Shown here piece after piece: positions 61,509 through 64,000 of a stretch of DNA of 64,000 nt (its first letter is position 1; each line of letters opens with the position of its first letter). The translations under genes were made by a program, and so were the position numbers. This DNA is from Dyella amyloliquefaciens (GTDB taxonomy: Bacteria; Pseudomonadota; Gammaproteobacteria; Xanthomonadales; Rhodanobacteraceae): the NCBI RefSeq assembly GCF_004296575.1, contig NZ_SAYT01000002.1:549313-613312 (forward strand), given 5' to 3'. Under the pieces are notes generated by a model. The model had not been told where the DNA came from, searched no databases, and worked only from the letters and a program-made list of their open reading frames with translations.

Positions 61509-63140
61509 TTAGAACGGGTAGTAGCGGAAGGAGGTGAAGAACATGTCTTCCTTGGCCTTCGGCGAAGCGGCACCGTTGGTGAGCACGCCGTTGACGAAGC
61601 CCTGGCCAGCAAACGCTTCCTTCTCGGTGTGCGAGTACTGCGCACCGAACTGCATCTTGCCGAACTTGCCCTGGTAGAACTTCCACCAGAAGCCGGCGGT
61701 GCCCTGCCAGATGTCCTTGGCGTTGCCCACGCAGGTGGCCGCAGCGGCACCGGTGGTGTCGCATCCGCTGTTGTTGTAGGCCGGGTTGCCGTAGCCGAGC
61801 TGCACGAGGGCGCCGTTCTTCGAAGCAATGAAGTCCTTCTTGCTCGTCGACTCGCGGCCGCCGAACAGGTAGACGTCGATGTCCGGGTTGGCGTGCCAGG
61901 TCAGGCCCGTCAGGATCATGCTTTCCTTGATCGGAGCCAGGTTGCCCTGGGGCGAGAAGGTCACGTCAGGCAGCTGGGTGCTGCCGTAGCGGCCGATGCC
62001 CTTGCCAGACATGCCCGAGATCTGCCAATCCAGGGTCTTGTCGATGAGCGGCATGATCGCGCCCAGACCCCAGCCACCGCCGTAGGTGTCGTGGTTCTGG
62101 TACGAGCCGTTGACGGCATAACGGTTGTAGAAGGCGCGGCCCAGGCCGAACACTTCGTAATGACCAAAGCCCGGATCGGCGGCGAACTTCACGATCACGT
62201 CCGGCATGTGGTTGAGCGACAGCGTGTTGGCCGAGTCGAAGCCCGAGCCTGCACCGATGTTGTAAGCCGTCTGCTGCACCGGCGCATTGGCCTGGTTCGG
62301 GCTGGAGTAGAACGTGGTCTGCGGATTCTCGAGCGAGATACCCAGCCAGTACTTCTTGTCCCAATCCTTGACCAGGCGGATCTGCGCCTGACGCGCCCAG
62401 GTGAAGCCCGGGATGTACTGTGCGTCGATCTGCGGCGGCATCTGCTCGGTGCGCGGGATGATGCCCTTGGCGTTGAGCGTCAGCAGCGACCAGTTCTGGC
62501 CGGCCAGCAGGTGCAGGCCTTCGTTGTCCCAGTCGGAGGTCATGTAGACGTTGCGCATGCGCGGATTGAACGAGTTGGACTCGTTCGAGTTCGCGGTCTG
62601 GGCGCCGCCCAGGAAGTCCATTTCGATGTAACCGGCGAGATGGGTGTTCGGGTTCACGTCACCCTGCGCGAGGGCCGACAGGCGGCTCTGGCGGGCGCTC
62701 ATGCGGAACTCGCTCATGTGCGCGGTCTGCACGTTCTTGTACGGCATCGCGCTGTAGTTGGAGGCGATGTCCGCGCCTTCCTGGGCCGAACGGTAGATCG
62801 TTTCAGCCGCCAGGAAGCCACCGAGCGTGATGTTCACGCCCTTGTAGGCGATCTTGTCAGCCGACTTCTTCACCTGGGTGTCGGTCGCGGCGACCTGTTT
62901 CTGCACCTGCTCCACGGCCTGGCCGGTGGACACGTTGATGTCGGACTGAGCATCCGTACGCTGCTCCAGCTCGACCACCTTCGCCTGCAGGGCCTGCAAC
63001 TGGGCCTTCAGCGCTTCGATTTCAGCGGACTGCGACGACTGCGTGGTCTTCGAGTTCGCCTGGGCCGGATCGGCCATCACGTGAAAGCTGGTAACGCCCA
63101 AACCGGCAGCAACGGCTACCGCGAGCAACTTGGAACGCAT
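61509..63140 (-). CDS. DcaP-like outer-membrane porin
   Basis: A 543-residue protein with a signal peptide (about residues 1-23) and an N-terminal coiled coil ([20 protein letters not shown]). A long beta-barrel region follows, ending in RYYPF with the C-terminal aromatic residue used in outer-membrane insertion. The coiled coil plus barrel matches the DcaP family of trimeric porins. The substrate is unknown (dicarboxylates and other small anions are reported for relatives). GGAG lies before the ATG at 63140, chosen over an upstream in-frame start. Confidence 0.85.
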   Translation of the reverse strand: MRSKLLAVAVAAGLGVTSFHVMADPAQANSKTTQSSQSAEIEALKAQLQALQAKVVELEQRTDAQSDINVSTGQAVEQVQKQVAATDTQVKKSADKIAYKGVNITLGGFLAAETIYRSAQEGADIASNYSAMPYKNVQTAHMSEFRMSARQSRLSALAQGDVNPNTHLAGYIEMDFLGGAQTANSNESNSFNPRMRNVYMTSDWDNEGLHLLAGQNWSLLTLNAKGIIPRTEQMPPQIDAQYIPGFTWARQAQIRLVKDWDKKYWLGISLENPQTTFYSSPNQANAPVQQTAYNIGAGSGFDSANTLSLNHMPDVIVKFAADPGFGHYEVFGLGRAFYNRYAVNGSYQNHDTYGGGWGLGAIMPLIDKTLDWQISGMSGKGIGRYGSTQLPDVTFSPQGNLAPIKESMILTGLTWHANPDIDVYLFGGRESTSKKDFIASKNGALVQLGYGNPAYNNSGCDTTGAAAATCVGNAKDIWQGTAGFWWKFYQGKFGKMQFGAQYSHTEKEAFAGQGFVNGVLTNGAASPKAKEDMFFTSFRYYPF

Positions 63141-63368
63141 GGATATTCTCCGCATGTAGGTAGGAACCACCTGGACCGCCCCCTTTCGATCTCCGGCCGT
63201 CCAAGCACGATCGGAGCGCAGGATGCGGCCGCGTCTTTACCGTTAGATGCACGTTATGTGACAGAACCAAGACATCGGTCTGCTGGAGCCCGCCAACGGA
63301 GAGCTAACGAGCGCCCTGCCCTGAGCACCGGGCCACGGCCACCTGGCAGTGGCTGCTATGCTTGCGGG

Positions 63369-64000
63369 ATGGAAAACCTCTGCAACAGCATGGCCGGCCG
63401 CATGGCCGAGCGCTTTCGCGGCTTCCTGCCGGTCATCGTGGACGTGGAAACCGGTGGCTTCGACTCCGAGCGCGACGCGCTGCTGGAAATCGCCGCCGTC
63501 ATCCTGCGCATGACACCCGAAGGCTATCTGCAGCCGATGCCCGCCGTGGCGGCCCATGTGGAGCCGTTTCCCGGCGCCAACATCGATCCGCGTGCGCTGG
63601 AAATCACCGGTATCGACCCGGACAACCCGCTGCGCGGCGCGCTGGACGAGCGTCTGGCGCTGGACCACGTGTTCAAGCCCATCCGCGACGCCATGCGTGA
63701 CATGGATTGCCAGCGCGCCATCCTGGTGGGGCACAACGCGGCCTTTGACCTGGGTTTCCTCAATGCCGCGGTGCGCCGCGTGGGGCACAAGCGCAACCCC
63801 TTCCACCCCTTCAGCTGCTTCGATACCGCCACCCTGAGCGGCCTGGCATTCGGCCAGACGGTGCTCAGCAAGGCCGTGCAGGCGGCTGGCATTCCTTTTG
63901 ATACGCGCGAGGCGCACTCGGCCATTTACGACGCCGAGCGCACGGCCGAACTGTTCTGCACCATCGTCAACCGCTGGCGCCGCCTCGAGGTATTCGAGCG
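63369..64000 (+). CDS. rnt: Ribonuclease T (partial, 3' end outside window)
   Basis: First 210 residues of a DEDD-family 3'-5' exoribonuclease that trims tRNA and other RNA 3' ends. The DEDD residues are D25 and E27 in VDVETGG, an Asp in [12 protein letters not shown], and His/Asp in [15 protein letters not shown]. The frame is open to the window edge, about four residues short of a typical E. coli-length RNase T. It is divergent from the porin gene. Confidence 0.94.
   Translation, partial: MENLCNSMAGRMAERFRGFLPVIVDVETGGFDSERDALLEIAAVILRMTPEGYLQPMPAVAAHVEPFPGANIDPRALEITGIDPDNPLRGALDERLALDHVFKPIRDAMRDMDCQRAILVGHNAAFDLGFLNAAVRRVGHKRNPFHPFSCFDTATLSGLAFGQTVLSKAVQAAGIPFDTREAHSAIYDAERTAELFCTIVNRWRRLEVFE

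Noticed and set aside
1-64000. tRNA, rRNA, insertion sequences, prophage or toxin-antitoxin genes
   Set aside because: I looked on both strands and saw no convincing tRNA arms, transposase, integrase or phage gene. By eye this is not exhaustive for small RNAs.

Overview
The window is GC-rich, gene-dense bacterial chromosome with many ATGA/GTGA stop-start overlaps. It carries 61 recognisable protein genes, two of them cut by the window edges. The gene content points to a gammaproteobacterium of the Xanthomonadales/Lysobacterales, most likely Rhodanobacteraceae (Dyella, Rhodanobacter or Luteibacter type). The reasons are the block prmB-aroC-asd-fimV-truA-trpF-trpI-trpBA-accD, the metG-rnfB-nth trio, a DcaP-like porin, and the style of intergenic repeats. 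The family assignment is an inference from gene order and protein character, not from a database search. I see no rRNA, tRNA, prophage, insertion sequence or CRISPR array.

Layout. 1-7853: the end of an OmpR-type response regulator, its histidine kinase, and a complete tripartite RND efflux system of the CusA/CzcA (HME) class. 7854-8757: a gene-free mosaic of inverted repeats. 8758-12686: gltX, a DUF4399 periplasmic protein, a GT4 glycosyltransferase and a PAP2 phosphatase. 12687-13660: a second gene-free stretch with five copies of an unusual ~107-bp structured repeat and REP-like elements. 13661-28098: a long housekeeping block (accD, trpA, trpB, trpI-like, trpF, truA, fimV, a coiled-coil protein, asd, a 2-hydroxyacid dehydrogenase, aroC, a GNAT, prmB), then psd on the other strand. 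28247-39462: mltD, a DUF853 ATPase, a membrane protein, greB, an orphan PhnD-like binding protein, DUF3025, rimO, a dienelactone hydrolase, a HIT protein and small secreted proteins. 39574-45916: dcd, an FMN reductase, apbC, DUF2147, an MFS-HAD-DeoR operon with a striking tandem-decamer operator candidate, and a YdjM-like protein. 45997-49796: metG, rnfB, nth and a small periplasmic protein. 50021-58349: a second two-component system followed by a second complete RND efflux operon. 58557-64000: a SulP transporter with a beta-carbonic anhydrase, a small secreted protein, a DcaP-like porin, and the start of rnt.

How the parts work together. Both RND pumps sit directly downstream of an OmpR-type regulator/kinase pair, so each looks like a self-contained sense-and-export module. 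The tryptophan genes trpF, trpB and trpA flank a divergent LysR gene in the TrpI-trpBA arrangement, with a LysR-type site in the shared promoter gap. The SulP protein and carbonic anhydrase are co-transcribed and may form a bicarbonate uptake/interconversion pair.

The least explained material is non-coding. Six copies of a ~107-bp repeat (five at 12778-13604, one at 17728-17835) each contain three DnaA-box-like nonamers at invariant spacing and two stems whose 5-nt loops vary. They are interspersed with six inverted pairs of a REP-like element found across the window.
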